DNA of 64,000 nucleotides from Sphagnum compactum (GCA_965153455.1 OZ234493.1:35020213-35084212); one strand, 5' to 3'; positions 36,101-48,720 are shown, counted from the stretch's first letter. A program made the numbers and translations. The notes: generated from the sequence alone by a model not told the origin.

Positions 36101-37126
36101 TCTGTTATTTCCAGGTATAGATCACCATTCTCCCTCTTCACATATTCTTCTGGTAGGTGTCATTCCCTTCATGCGGTTCCCACCAGCAGTTGAACTTTTG
36201 TGCACAAGGCTACACTAGTTTACAATCGTCTGGTCTCAATGTTGGGGAACCAGATGCTGATGTTGCAGCTTTCCCTGATGGACAGAGGGCACTACAACGA
36301 ATGGAGATTACTTGCTGCCTTTCAAAACAGGAGCTTTTTTGGCCCAAACACCAGTTAAACCAGTGATTCTAAAGTACCCATACAAGCGTTTCAGCCCTGC
36401 CTGGGATACCATCTCTGGGGCAAGTGCCTGCTTACTTCCCAAGTTTCTGCAGTTGACTGTTCTAAGTATGTATTTCAGGCTGGGTCAATGTTTGAGATGT
36501 GCTGCTAAATTGATTTTGCACTCTGCAGTTTCGGCATTTGGTGATCTTGATGTGCCAGTTTGTGAACCACATGGAAGTTATTCAGCTACCAGTATACTCT
36601 CCATCTGAAAAGGAGTTAACTGATCCCAAACTGTATGCCAACAATGTCCGTGTTCAAATGGCAGTGGAGGTGATTTCAAACTTTTTGTCATTATGTTCTT
36701 TTTGTTGACAAAATTTTTCCTTTAGGCAGGCCTGTCCATCCCTTAGTCATAGATGCTTGCTTGTACAGGGGCAAGCTAAAATGAAATGGAGCTTATTCTC
36801 ACAAGTTGCAGCTTGGATTGAGGATACTACTTGACTTGAGTCCTGGCCAACATCATGAATGAGTCTTCCCTCTGGATGTGAGGATGTGAACGTTTGTATA
36901 TGGTTACCCCTAAAGCCTTTTGAGGGCTTATCAGATCTTGACTCTGTATTGTGTTTGTTGGCTGGCTGATCCTGTTTCTGGACAGGGTAACTTGACTATG
37001 TCAGATATAGGATTGTATGAGAAGCGCATATTCCATTCAGCTCTACTTCGAACCCGGTTTCCCATTGCACCAGCACCTGAAGGCAAGGCTCATTTGACTT
37101 TTACCCAGTTTCTTGTAAGTCTTTAG
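33181..37126 (+). CDS. LPEAT1: Lysophosphatidylethanolamine acyltransferase (LPEAT1)
   Basis: An ER membrane enzyme of the AGPAT/LPLAT family that transfers acyl-CoA to lysophosphatidylethanolamine and related lysolipids. Eight exons join in frame: 33181-34068, 34992-35105, 35573-35610, 35833-35897, 36046-36114, 36286-36419, 36529-36669, 36986-37126 (TAG), giving 529 residues. Catalytic motif I NHVSYLD has H314 and D319 (HX4D). Motif III reads FPEGTTTNG around 390-398, and VILKYPYKRF follows. A hydrophobic stretch at about 195-223 is the membrane anchor. The first ~170 residues are unusual low-complexity sequence (Glu, Ser, Gly and Ala runs), whereas the family's N-terminus is usually about 40. 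Intron 6 uses a GC donor. The stop lies five bases after a GTAAGT, so a further 3' exon is possible. Confidence 0.95.
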
Positions 37127-38492
37127 GTAATGTCAAGGAGCTACTAAACTCTTCCTTTCTATCCAGTTTACAGGAGGTCAGTCACCAAATGTAGCTTGTG
37201 CCAAGAATGGGTTATTTTCTGCCTCTCTACCTCTCTCACTGAAAAGCTAGTGTACAGAATCACTATAGTTTCAGGTAGTAGCTCACCATCTACTGATGAA
37301 TGATATGAAGGCTGTCTAATTGTTTCATAATCAGGGTGGTGTAAAATCTCATTTTGGGCTTTGATCAAGAGATCTCAGCATCTCTTTCCTGTACTAAGGC
37401 CTGTTTGCAGCATGCTATTCTGATGGTTTCTTGTTGATCAATTGCAGAGAGCTTTACCAGGACACAGAGTAACTAGCATCCAGCAGATAATTGTCTGGAT
37501 CAGGATGCATGGCTGCAGTACTGATTGTGAAATTACGGAGGGAAACAAGTTGTGATCAGACAGTTGTTACATGTAGCTATTGTTCAAAAGAGACCCTCTT
37601 TGAAGATTTAGAGCTTCCAGAAGGTGGTAGGTGTACATTCCCTATGTAACGGAAGCTGTATGAAGTGGCTTCATTTTTTATCTCTGGTACCAGCAAATTT
37701 GTAGCGGCCATGATGGACTAAGAGCTCCACAGGAGCAGCAGTCTGATTGTAGGTGTGAGTGTCAATTTCAAAACAGTTATTCAGCTTTGTCTAGTGTGAC
37801 TTTGTATTCAGATTCCAACTAGCTGTAAGTAGGTGAAAAAGCTGGTGCACAGTGTTTGAGTGTACTCAACTCCTGACTGGGATAGTAAACCATGTGTTCT
37901 TTTCTATTCAGGTTCCAACCCTAAGCAGGTAAGGACCTAACATGACATTGTGAGGTGCATAGTGCATACTGGGTTGCTTACAGGGTCTACTGCAACAGTG
38001 AACTCTGTTCCTTTCTTGCAATGGCATTGGAACTTTATGAACTTTTACTCACTGTCAAATTGATGCAACCTTCTGTTGTTCCTGGTATTCATTCAACTGG
38101 TCCCAGCAAAGAGTCCTGCTGGTTTTTGGGGGCAACATTGGTTGCAAGAGTTAAGCTCTTGGACAGCATCTTTGCCTTAGAGTAATCATTGAATTTATCA
38201 AATTTATGGTTTTTAACCTAGTAGTGGGGTGCATTTGTTTGAAGTTGATACACAGCTTCCAAGTATGGCCTGTATTCTGCTCTCTGGGTGTATCACTGTA
38301 ACCTTTGAGGAGTTGTGAAGGTGAGATTATTTAGCAGTGCTGCCCTGATGAAATACAGTTACATTCCTAGCACTGGGAATGTAACCAGAATTTATGTTTC
38401 TCAAAATGTCATATGATGATCATCTATAATTTAGGCTTCTTGAAATGTTGTATCTTCTTTGCCACTGCTGCCTATCAAGCAAGTGTATGGTA
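37127..38492. other. Convergent 3' region between LPEAT1 and CFAP119
   Basis: No gene, repeat or RNA gene recognised. It contains the 3' flanks of the two convergent genes. Confidence 0.55.
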
Positions 38493-40608
38493 TTATGCAG
38501 GTTTCATTTTACTGGGCTGCTGCTGTTCAGCCATTTTGCTGGGGTGGCTTTCATCCATGGTTGACAGCTTCTGTATCACCTTTTCTTCTGTGATATGAAT
38601 CTGGTCCTCAAGTTCTATCCGCATCTGCCCAAGATGCTTCTGCAGTGCTGCTAACACCTTCACAGTGATCTCATCAGGTACAGCCGCTGTTTCATGTCCA
38701 ACCAGAAAACCTCAAATCAGTGCACCGATTTTTTTGACTTACTGGTCCTTTGAAGTTGTTTGATCACTCAATTTTTGCATGTGCTTTAGAATCAACTTCA
38801 TAGTCACTACATAGATGTGTAAGTACAAGAAATGCTGAATATTAATGCTGGTCTCTACTTACTCCACCAAATTTGGTAGGCGACAGAGTTGCAATAAGTA
38901 TTTTGGTTTGATTTTCCCGTACTTCGGGTAACATACATGTCAACATAAAATTGACAGAAAAGAAGTGTGACTTGAATCAATTGCTTTGTCCATTGAAGTG
39001 GCAATTTTGGAAGAACAGAGTAGTGAAGGCAAGTTTGTGACAACTCACCTAAATAAGCTAATTCAATTTCATGCTGTCGAGCAGCTTCAGCAGCCAGTCT
39101 TTCTTCTTCAAGTCGTTTTGCCTCCTCTTCCTACAGTTCCCAGGTAAACAGACGTTGAAACACAAACCATTTATGTTATGGTGCAATTTTTGATCTTCTT
39201 GAGGCACAAAAGGGGGCCTCCTTCCACACAAGTGCTGTCAGGCAATCAACATATAGAATGTTCATTATCTTCACTGTTTGTGCTGCCAATGACATTCTTG
39301 TCAAATTTGTGACCTCCTACCTCTTTTTGTTTTTGAATGAGAGCCTGCTCAATATCATATTCTTCTTGATTCATAAACTCCTGCAGTGGTGGCACAATGG
39401 GTGATGTCTGAACAAAGTTACTAAGCTCCAAAGTGGCAATATTCAGGACAAATGTGGGCATACATGCATACTGGTACATCTTGTAGTGCCGGAAATACCT
39501 GCATTTGGACACCTGTTTTGCCAGGGTTACATTCTCTACTATCAAGTTTCTTGATGTGTTCTGAGCAAAAGAGTCATGAGCTCCATCAACTACTGTGATG
39601 CTCATGTATTACTGTACTACAAGGATTCCTTGAACTCTGAAGTGTAGAACCTGTTAGTATCTTTTGTCATGTATGAGTTCAACATCACAACCTCTTAACA
39701 GTATTAGAGGAGCTCTATTAATGGAAGTCTTCAATGAACCACAATTCATTGCTCACAATTGAACTAATCCTTCTTCTGGTTCTCTATGAAAGAAACTCCA
39801 ATTGAGCAAAAGATTTGGATCTTGGTTGACGCACGTGTGCAGGAGGTAATGGGTGATTGCCTGAAGGTCTGCCATGGAGAACACACTGACTGAGAAAGGT
39901 GGTCGTTGCACACTATGAGTGAGAAGAATTTGCTTGGTCTTCTCCCAGCTTTTGTCCATTGCAAGGCGTCCAACTGCCACCATGTAAAACCCACCCATCA
40001 AACCTCTTCCAATTTTCTGAAGCTTCACTGGTTGAATATTTGGTCACATAATTTCAAGCATCAACTCTTTAGAGGTATAGCAACAGACTCAAAAATTAAG
40101 AGGGTTGTTGGTTTCATTACCAGTGGACTGTGTATGAACAGCTTTGACAATTGAAACTAGGGTAGAAATTTTCTCCATGGTGAACTTCTGCTCCTGTGCA
40201 AACCTACTCTCTTGTGTTCAGGGTTGTGTTCATCATGACCAGAATTTTTGTGTATTGATAGCCTTGATGATGCCCTCCTCTATGAGCATGGAAATTCATA
40301 TGGCAAAAAAGTTCAGTATCCTCAAAATTATTGTTGTTATGGGAGGGATACGCAATAGCATTGTAGTAGAGGTCAATCAAGATTTCACCAATATCATCAC
40401 CATCATCTACAATGTTGAGTGCATCCTGTACATTCCTGTTGTCAAACCACAAAATAAAGTGCTCGTTGTTGTTTTTAATAATTGCAGACCAGCAAGGAGA
40501 AGGCAAACAACAACAAGGGTGAGGACAAGCAGCATACCTTCGAACTTCAAGAGTTTCCTTTGGCTCCAAGATTTTGATGAGTTGGGCCTCTGACAGATCT
40601 TTCCACAT
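38493..40608 (-). CDS. CFAP119: Flagellar central-pair C1a-32 protein (CFAP119/CCDC189)
   Basis: A subunit of the C1a projection of the axonemal central pair, needed for flagellar beating. Seven exons join in frame, high to low: 40608-40538, 40435-40352, 40203-40121, 40003-39835, 39498-39321, 39130-39049, 38686-38493 (TAA), giving 286 residues. The CLAMP (C1a-32) domain is marked by ILIDLYYNAIAFAQEQ, SIVKAVH, HSVQRPPFSVSVFS (109-122) and TYFRHYKMYQY (136-146). A charged coiled coil follows (QKQKEEEEAKRLEEER). The C-terminal tail ends QQQPSKMKPA. I start at the ATG within the first visible exon. An acceptor at 40621 suggests an upstream exon, so the N-terminus may be longer. In plants such a protein makes sense only in species with swimming sperm, so expression is probably antheridial. 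Confidence 0.87.
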
Positions 40609-40639
40609 CAAAACCTCTGCCTGCCAGGTACTATGGTTT

Positions 40640-42240
40640 TTAATCTTCAGTTATGGTCACCAACAGTGAGTAGCTTCTTGATCAACATGCTATGTTTGCA
40701 ACAGATCCAGAGTGTGAAGATTGAAAAAGAGCAGATTTTTCTGGTTTGGAGACTTGAGCATCAGCAACCACATTTTATGTGTAGTAGCAGCTAAATTATA
40801 TTGATTTCTCATTGCTATTTCTTGCTATACATCTTCTTTCAGTTTGTGTTCTTGCCTCCAAATCATCAGTATGTGGAAAAAACCCAATCAACAATGAAAC
40901 AATCTGCTGAACTGAAACAATCAAGAGATTTTGATGGGCAAAGATTGTACCATGATTCACCACCAAGGGGGGAAAAAATGGCTTTACAGGAAGCAGCACC
41001 AGCAGCAGGAGTAGAGCTGTGAAACCCAGCGTTGAACTCTGCGTCCCAGGTGTGTGTAACAAACTACAACAATCATCCCAATTGCTACTCAATTCTTCTT
41101 CTTAATCTGCATCAGCTCTCCAACTACTACTACTACTACTACTACTACTACAAATTATTTGTTCTTCCTGAAAATCCTATCTTTCCTTTGCATGATGAAG
41201 AATGAATGAGCAAGCTTATCATATGACTTCAGTGTGTGTATCCTTACTGTGACCTCCTTCAATTTTAAGGAAGAAGACACTTTTCTAACTGCCACATGAA
41301 GGGACAGAGTTGAAACCCAACAGAAAAATGTTTACAGTCCACTTACCATCCATTCTTCATGGTGAGCTTGTGAGTTGCTGGTTAACTCTGGCCATTATGA
41401 AGTTGGGGAAGAAAAGGACTAAAAATTTCAAGATGCCCAAATTTTCCCCTAATCTGAACTAGTCATGAAGCACCGCCAAAAGAAAATATAGTGTATTTGG
41501 ATACCATGTTATAAAGTGGATTTGTTCTCCCCAAGAAAGCAGGGCAATTTCAAAAGGAAATTGCTAGCAACATTTGAGATGTGGGCAATTTTGAAACTAA
41601 ATTGCTTGTGGCATTTGAAATGTGAGCAATTTTGTTTTGAAATGTAGGCAATTTTGTCTTGAAATTGCATCACCCATCTTAAATCTTTTGGGTTCAAGAT
41701 TTCTTGACCAAATTTTTAAAAAGTTTACAAATTAATCAAATTTGGCTATAAATTCAACTTTAACAACAATATAAAAATAGACAACGGCATTTGAAGGGTC
41801 AGCATATGACTGCAAACAACAATACAAAAGGCTACAAACAAAATATACAAGAATCATTAAAAAAAAACAATTAATCTCTCCATAATCAACATTATTAATT
41901 GAAGACATCAAAAATGACAATTATAAAATCTGAATGTATCAAAATGTCAACTTAAAATGTAAAATGTATACTACATGAATTAGAATGTAAAGTACATGTA
42001 TCAATATTTTCAACTTGAAAAAAAAACATTACAAAAGGCAAACTATGATTGAATGCAATCACCCAAAAGGTGGACCTTTCAATCCAAAAAGTAAGCTTGC
42101 TACTACAAATATTTGTTACCACAATGACCAACCAATCTACTTTTCCCTTACTTTAACTGGGCCTTCAATGTCCCATAGTAACTTTCAATTGTAGCATTAA
42201 TGTTTTGTCCAACATATAATAGATTTTGAAATCCAACCAC
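40640..42240. other. Upstream region of CFAP119, AT-rich
   Basis: Probably contains the CFAP119 promoter and perhaps a missing first exon. A (CTA)n microsatellite lies at about 41122-41152, and a short GCAATTTTG tandem repeat at 41540-41690. No other gene recognised. Confidence 0.5.
41122..41152 (+). repeat. (CTA)n microsatellite
   Basis: About ten uninterrupted ACT/CTA units, roughly 515 bp upstream of the CFAP119 start codon. Confidence 0.9.
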
Positions 42241-43440
42241 CGACATGTGAATATTGTGTCGTCAATTTTCCTCCATGTATTTTCAAAAGACATTAGCTGC
42301 ATGGTACTTACTAATGATATATTGTAGCCTATTCATTGCTTACATTTTAACATCTGTTCCAAATGGACCATCCTTATCATACATGATGTTCCTTAGTTCT
42401 TGCAATACATTATTATGTAATGATGAGTCTTTATATTGATACATGCTTGTTTTTTCCATGTTTTTTTCACATGCCATAAACATAAGAAAATGACAATGTT
42501 TGGCCATATAGTCCTATAAGAAAGAAAATGCATTATACATGAAACTTGGTGGATTTAAATACAATCAATGTTGCCACATGTTACATCCATTGGGGCAAAT
42601 GACATGAATCATACATAGTTGACAATTTGTTGGATAGAAAGGGGGAAGGGGTACGGATTTTACTTGATGTAGTTGATTTCCCCTTGGGCACAATCAACAA
42701 TAAAAGCATTGGAATGCTATATGAACGAGTATGGTGAATGCTTTCATTCAAAGCGTGCATCCATGGTGTCAAATCCTCTTGTCAACATTGTGATGTGATA
42801 CAGTATGTTATAGGAATGTCATTGAACCATTGGTTAAACACCATCATGGTATAAAGGGGGAATTGCCATAACTCACAATAGATCAATGTAATATCATATG
42901 TTAGTTGAACATTGACAAAAGACATAATGAATAATCTATTAACATTTATAAATTTTTACATGTATTTACTTGTTCATTGATTTGTTTTATTAATGTTTCA
43001 ATGGCATTATACTACATATATACTAGTGTATTAAATCATATGCGTATGTATTATGTATCACTTATTTTTCATTTGTCTCAAAGGTTGCATTAATTGTAAC
43101 ACCCCTTTGGTGCCCATGTTCAATCATCATCTCCTTTTGCCATGGTGTTTGGATACCCAAAGTGAAAGGCATGTTTTGCCTAATGAGACCACCATCCACG
43201 TCTACCCCAATTTCTTGATAATAAAACATTGAATTAGTATTTTGTTGAACTCACATACAGACTATTTTTGCATCATTTTTATGTAGCTAGTATGTTTCTT
43301 GAGCAAATTTCCTAGACAACACCCTAACATCTTGTTCAATGAAGAACATGTCTTTATTTAACTTACATGTCCTTAACATGATGTTCTTCACGTGTTGCCT
43401 ATGTTTTGTCATAATTTGAAACAATGTGAATCCCTTAGTT
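42240..43440 (-). pseudogene. Decayed MULE/FAR1-type transposase
   Basis: Read on the minus strand, fragments in shifting frames match the FAR1/MULE-related transposase family: RKFAQETY with a preceding HVKNIMLRTCK block (about 43290-43415), LGIQTPWQKEMIEHGHQRGV followed by NATFETNE (about 43070-43175), IVIFLCLWHVKKTW (about 42450-42510) and LRNIMYDKDGPFGTD (about 42345-42400). The order is correct for one transposase, but stops and frameshifts are frequent and no open frame spans the domains. The catalytic core cannot be intact. No terminal inverted repeats were found. Confidence 0.75.
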
Positions 43441-43559
43441 GTTCCATCACAAAATCCTTGATCTCTTATGATAAATGGGCAACAAATGTAAATCTATCAC
43501 CCATTTCTAAATCCCCATGGACATGTAAACCATCTTGATTAACATGATTTTGTTGAATG

Positions 43560-44690
43560 AAACATAACTCTAATACATGCTTGAGCAAATACAATGTCTA
43601 AATGGTGAATTTAGTTCTACATCTTCTTTTAATAAAACCATCCCATTTTTTCTTAGAATCTCATGTACCCTCGTGGCCAATCCCTTATGGGATTACTTTT
43701 TCATTGATGTCCAATTTTTTTGGAGTTGCATTTTGGTGGTGTGTAATATCCTTTTAATAACATTTGTGAGATCATTGGGACCGTATCGACATTGGTACCT
43801 GTGCATAGCCATGTCAACCAATTTAGTGCTACCAATGAACATAAATTACATTACAAAACATACAATTAGTCACATATTTCATGTTTACAAAATAATAAAA
43901 TTAATTCATCAAATGGTGAATATCACATCTATACATGTATAATACATATGCAAATCTTGGGGTAGGAATATAGTATAAATTAAAATTTGAACCTTGAAAA
44001 CTCAGAAGCACTATCTATTTGTGATTGTTATAAATCATTGTCAAGGTGGATGATGCATTTTTTTGCAAAGAAATCAACATCATCCACCATCTTGACCTTA
44101 TTTGCAAGCTATGAAATCAAACACCCAAGTTGTCAGTATGAATGCAACTTCAATAAGGCAAGGGCCTTATTACATCCTAGTGTGTCAAATGATAACTTCC
44201 CACAACAAATTTTCATGATCAAAAAGCCCATATGGTGGTGTTTGAACTACTTTTTTTAATGCTTGCATTTTAGCTTGATGGTCATTTTCATACAAATGCA
44301 ACAACTTCCCTTCCAGAAATCTTATAATATGCAACCATTCTTTTTGTGACTACAAGCATTTATGTGTTGGTTGTGGTTATATTTCATTTTTTTTGCAACT
44401 AACTATCAATGTTCACACCTTAATATATTGTAAACATATTAAGGGTTTTATCAACCTTTTTTTTTGTGGTGACTTTTCACCATTTGGTGATATTATTTTT
44501 CAAAAAAGGACCTTTGTTTTGGTTTTGATATTTTCAACAACCTTTTCACGTTTTTTTATTTTTCAAAAAATATGCCATTCATACCCATTACACCCAATTT
44601 TTTTGAAACTTCAATTGGAATTTCAAACAAGTTACATCAACTTGAAATCAATTCATCTTCCAATTTTGAAAATTGTTGTTTTGAAATGAA
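43560..44690. other. AT-rich DNA next to the MULE relic
   Basis: Open frames of 90-120 codons at 43577-43942 and 43987-44259 have no recognisable content. They may be further decayed transposon sequence or chance frames. Confidence 0.4.
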
Positions 44691-46020
44691 AATCTTATAC
44701 TTTAGTTTCAAATTTTTTATTTGAATATGAAAATCCATATCTCAATTCTAAAAAATATTATTTCAATCTAAGAAAATCATCTTCAATTATGTAAATTATT
44801 ATATGAATTTGATTTTTTTAATCTAATTTTTTTAATTTAAATTCTGAAAAATACAATTTGAATTTAAAATGTTATTTCAATCCGTAAAACTATTATTTTC
44901 ATTCTGAGAATTAATGTTTGAATTTTTTAAATGACATATGGATCTGAAAATTGATATTTCAATTCTAAAAATTGAAATTTCAATTATGAAAATTGTATTT
45001 GAATTCAAAAATTCTTATTTGAATCTGGAAATTCATATATGAATTCTGAAAAATTGTTATACAAATCTGAGATCCATATTTTGATTTTTGAAAAATCAAA
45101 TAACAATTTTTAGAATGGAAATATCAAGTTTCAAATTCAAATAGAACTTTTTAGAATTCAAATAAAAAATTTCGAATTCAACAAAAAAATCTCAAAATTG
45201 ATATATCAAATTTCGGATTCAAATAATGATTTTCAAAATTAAAATATCAACTTTTAAAAGTAAATAAATATTTCAAAAATTCGAATATCATTCTTTTTCA
45301 ATATTCAAATCACAAATTTCAAATTCAAGTAATAATTTTCAGAATTTAAATATGAAGTTTCAAAATCAAATAACAAATTTTGGAATTGAAAATATCACTT
45401 TTTAGTTGCAACTACAGTTTTCAGAATTAAAATATCAATTTTCATATTCAAAAATAATAATTTGGGGTTTAAATATCATTTTTCAGATTCAAATAAACAT
45501 TTTCAGAAATCAAATATCGATTTTGAAATTCAAATAAGTTTTTTGTAATTCAAATATCATTTTTTGGAATTCAAATATCAAATTTGAGATTGAAATATCA
45601 ATTTTTGAATACCAAAAAAATGATTAAAGCTCAAATATGAATTTTTAAATTCAAATAATAGTTTTTTAGATTTGAAATATCAATTTTGAGATTCAAATAA
45701 GAATTTTTGGAAGTGAAATATCAGTTTTCAGAATCAAATAACAATTTTTGGATTGAAATATCACTTTTCAGTTGCAAATAATAATTTTCAGAATTCAAAT
45801 ATCAATTTTCAGGATTGAAATATTAATTCCCAGATTCAAATAAAAAATTTCAGAAATCAAATATCAAGTTTCATATTCAATTAACATTTTTCAGAGTTGA
45901 AATATAAATTTTCAGAATATAAATTTTGAGAAATTTCATATTCAAATTACAATTTTCAAGATTGATATATTAATTTTTAGAACTTAAATGTCAAATTTCA
46001 TCTTCAAACAATTTTCTTTA
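44690..46020. repeat. Large inverted array of a ~38-bp AT-rich minisatellite
   Basis: About 1.3 kb is built of degenerate units of the type TTTCAGAATTGAAATATCAA / TTTTCAGATTCAAATA. From about 45085 to 46020 the units run in this orientation. From about 44690 to 45080 they run as the reverse complement (TTTGAATCTGAAAATT...). The switch is near 45080, at a short palindromic stretch (TTGATTTTTGAAAAATCAA). The whole forms an imperfect giant palindrome. Confidence 0.75.
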
Positions 46021-46643
46021 AATTGGAAATTACTTTTTAAATATTACTTTTTAATATTAAGAATGGAAAAAAAAAACAACAAAAAAAACAAAAACAAAAC
46101 AAAAGATGTTGGATAAATTTTTTAATTGCAAATTAATGTATGACTAAATTGTGACTAGAAATTTATCCCATACCTTTTGTTCTACATTTCAATCTTGTAA
46201 ACTATATAAATAGATGCATTTGGAAGATTGAAAACACACATTCTGAATGAGCCTATTAAAAAGGTTTGATTTTAAAGGTTAAACTTAAATAAAATAAAAA
46301 TATATATTTAGTGACATACTTACCTACTTCCCCACCTACCTAAATATTTCATGTGGAAAATTGTTATTATGCCACATGTCACAATCAATAACTATCCAAA
46401 CTGGATGATGTGGATTTAGTTTAATTTATCAATTTAATTTATTTACTATTCAATTTCAAATTTTCAAAATGCGCTACTTGTGCCATGTGGCAATAAAGAG
46501 TTGGTGACCATTTTAATTGCAATTTTTGACAAATAGTCCTAAGTTGCATATGCATAGTCAAACAGATGAAGACATATTTGTTTACCATATATTTTATCCA
46601 TGGAATGTGATGACATAAAGAATGATATCATCATTTGCAACTA

Positions 46644-46980
46644 TCTTATATATTAATTACTTTGTCTGTCCGTCTGTCTGTGACCACTGGACGCAGAGAA
46701 AAGTGACGGGAAAAAGATAAGAGATAGGACCGAGCACCGGTCAACGACCGTAGGATGGAGAGCTTTCGACGAAGAGAAAAATGTATGCAGCAGTAAAAAG
46801 CGCAGCAGCAGTAAAAAGCGCATGGGTGAATGGGGGGGGGGATCAACAGGTTAAAGAATCGGAGTGGAAAATGCGAAGGATGGGGGGGGGGGTCGACGGG
46901 GTAAAGAACCGGAGTGAACAATGGGAAGGACCGGGCGGGGGGGAGCTCGAGGGGTGCATTCTGCACCGAGTTCACACTAG
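46644..46980 (+). mobile_element. Short non-autonomous Helitron, 337 bp
   Basis: The 5' end is TCTTATATATTAATTAC, preceded by A (46643). The 3' end is CTAG (46977-46980), followed by T (46981). A hairpin GGTGCA-TTC-TGCACC (46953-46967) lies 13 bases before the 3' end. These are the diagnostic Helitron features: TC start, subterminal hairpin, CTRR end and insertion between A and T without duplication. The interior is GC-rich with G runs and (GTCT) repeats, unlike its AT-rich surroundings. There is no Rep/helicase gene, so it depends on an autonomous partner. Confidence 0.85.
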
Positions 46981-47439
46981 TATGTTTGATGCGACTTCAC
47001 TTATGCAACTAATATTTTTTAGTTGCATATGCGTGGTAAAATTAATTTATAATCACAAAATTTAGTTGAAATTTTTCATTTTTCTTCTAGTGCATGCTTG
47101 TAAAAACCATTGTAGAAGATATTAGTTTCTATGCACCTTACATTCGAATTTATGATAATCAACATACATGCTAAACACATGATAAATATTTCACTTACAT
47201 AGAATTAGGTCACAATGACATGTGAACTTTGTAAAAATGTCAAAAGTGTGTTCCCAAAACACCCTTGGAATAACACAAAAAAATCATGGGAAGAGGAAGT
47301 TCATGTTAGTTGATATGCAAAAGTCTGAAAATTGTGACCCCAGAACCTAATCTACAAAATAATCCTCATTAAAAGTTCAACATATATTTATAATAACCTA
47401 AAAATGCAAATATCAAATACTTAAAAAATATAACACATG

Positions 47440-48720
47440 TCAATTTTTAATATGTAGCCATTCATTTTTCAAGTGTGGATTACTTGTAATAAGTTCCATT
47501 TATTATTCACACCGTGTGTTAATAACAGTTGATGTTTGTAAGTAAATTAACATTGATCTTATTTTACCCATAAAGTTGGAAATGTGACAACTTCTTATAA
47601 CCATATTTTGAAAAATTTCGCACCTTTCTTATGTGTAGGCATGTTGAAAATTTACTTAATGTATAAAAAACCACGTGGCAAATAATAATTGATTATAATT
47701 TTAAAATGGCATGAAATGTATACCATGTCTTAAATTTTCCCCATATGCAAAGATTTCTTTCTCCAGTGTCAAATACGAGTAATACATTCAATGTATTACT
47801 CACACCACATGTCAATAACATAGTGGTGCATTTCAATTTAATTAATTTTTATTTTATTTTACCCATACACTACGAAACGTGACAACCTCTTGTCCATCTA
47901 TTTTGAAAAAAAATCCACTCTTTCTATGTTTAAATGGGTTGGAAAATTCTTGGTGTATGAAAAGATCTTAATTGTATCAACATATCATTAATGTATCATT
48001 AAATCTTTAATGTATTAGTAACACATGGTTAATAATAGTTATATATAATTCTTAAAATGATAGTAAATGTATATTAGGTGTCAAATTTTCATATGTAAGG
48101 TTATTTTTTAGGTGTGAAAATATATAATACATTCAATGTATTGCTCACATCACGTCTTGATAATAGATTAATGATTTTTTACTAAATTAACAGTCATCTT
48201 ACTCATAAACTTGGAAATGTGACAACCTCTTATCCATCTATTTTGAAAATTTTCTCATTTTTTCTATGTTTAGACAGGTTGGAAAAACCTTAGTGTATCA
48301 AAAGCTCTTTAGTATATCAACAAATCATTAATGTATTAATAATTTTTTTGTGTACTAGTAACATATGGTTAATAATAGTTGATTATAATCCAAAAACGAT
48401 GGTAAATATATACTAATTGTCAAATTTTCATATGTCGGGTTTATTTCTCAAGTGTAAAATATTAGTAATACATTTAATGTATTGTTCACATCATGGGTCA
48501 ATAGTAAATTGGTGGTTTGGTACTAAATTAACAATTATTTTACTTTACCCTTAAACTCAGAAATTTGATAATATCTTATCCATGTATTTTGAAATTTTAA
48601 TGTATTGATTTTTTTAATGCATTAAAAATAATAATATAATAAACACAAATTTAAAATATTAATCTATAAAACTTCTTATCCATGGAGTCATTTTGAAAAT
48701 TTCCCCACCCTTCCTTGCCC
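47440..48720 (+). repeat. ~330-bp satellite-like tandem repeat
   Basis: Four diverged copies are aligned by GTGACAAC(C/T)TCTT...CCATCTATTTTGAAAA near 47584, 47879 and 48219 and a weaker TTGATAATATCTTATCC near 48565. Spacings are about 295, 340 and 346 bp. Other shared landmarks in each unit include GTCAAATTTTCATATG, GGTTAATAATAGTT and a CACACC/CACATCA...TCAATA block. A fifth partial copy may begin near 48670. Confidence 0.85.
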
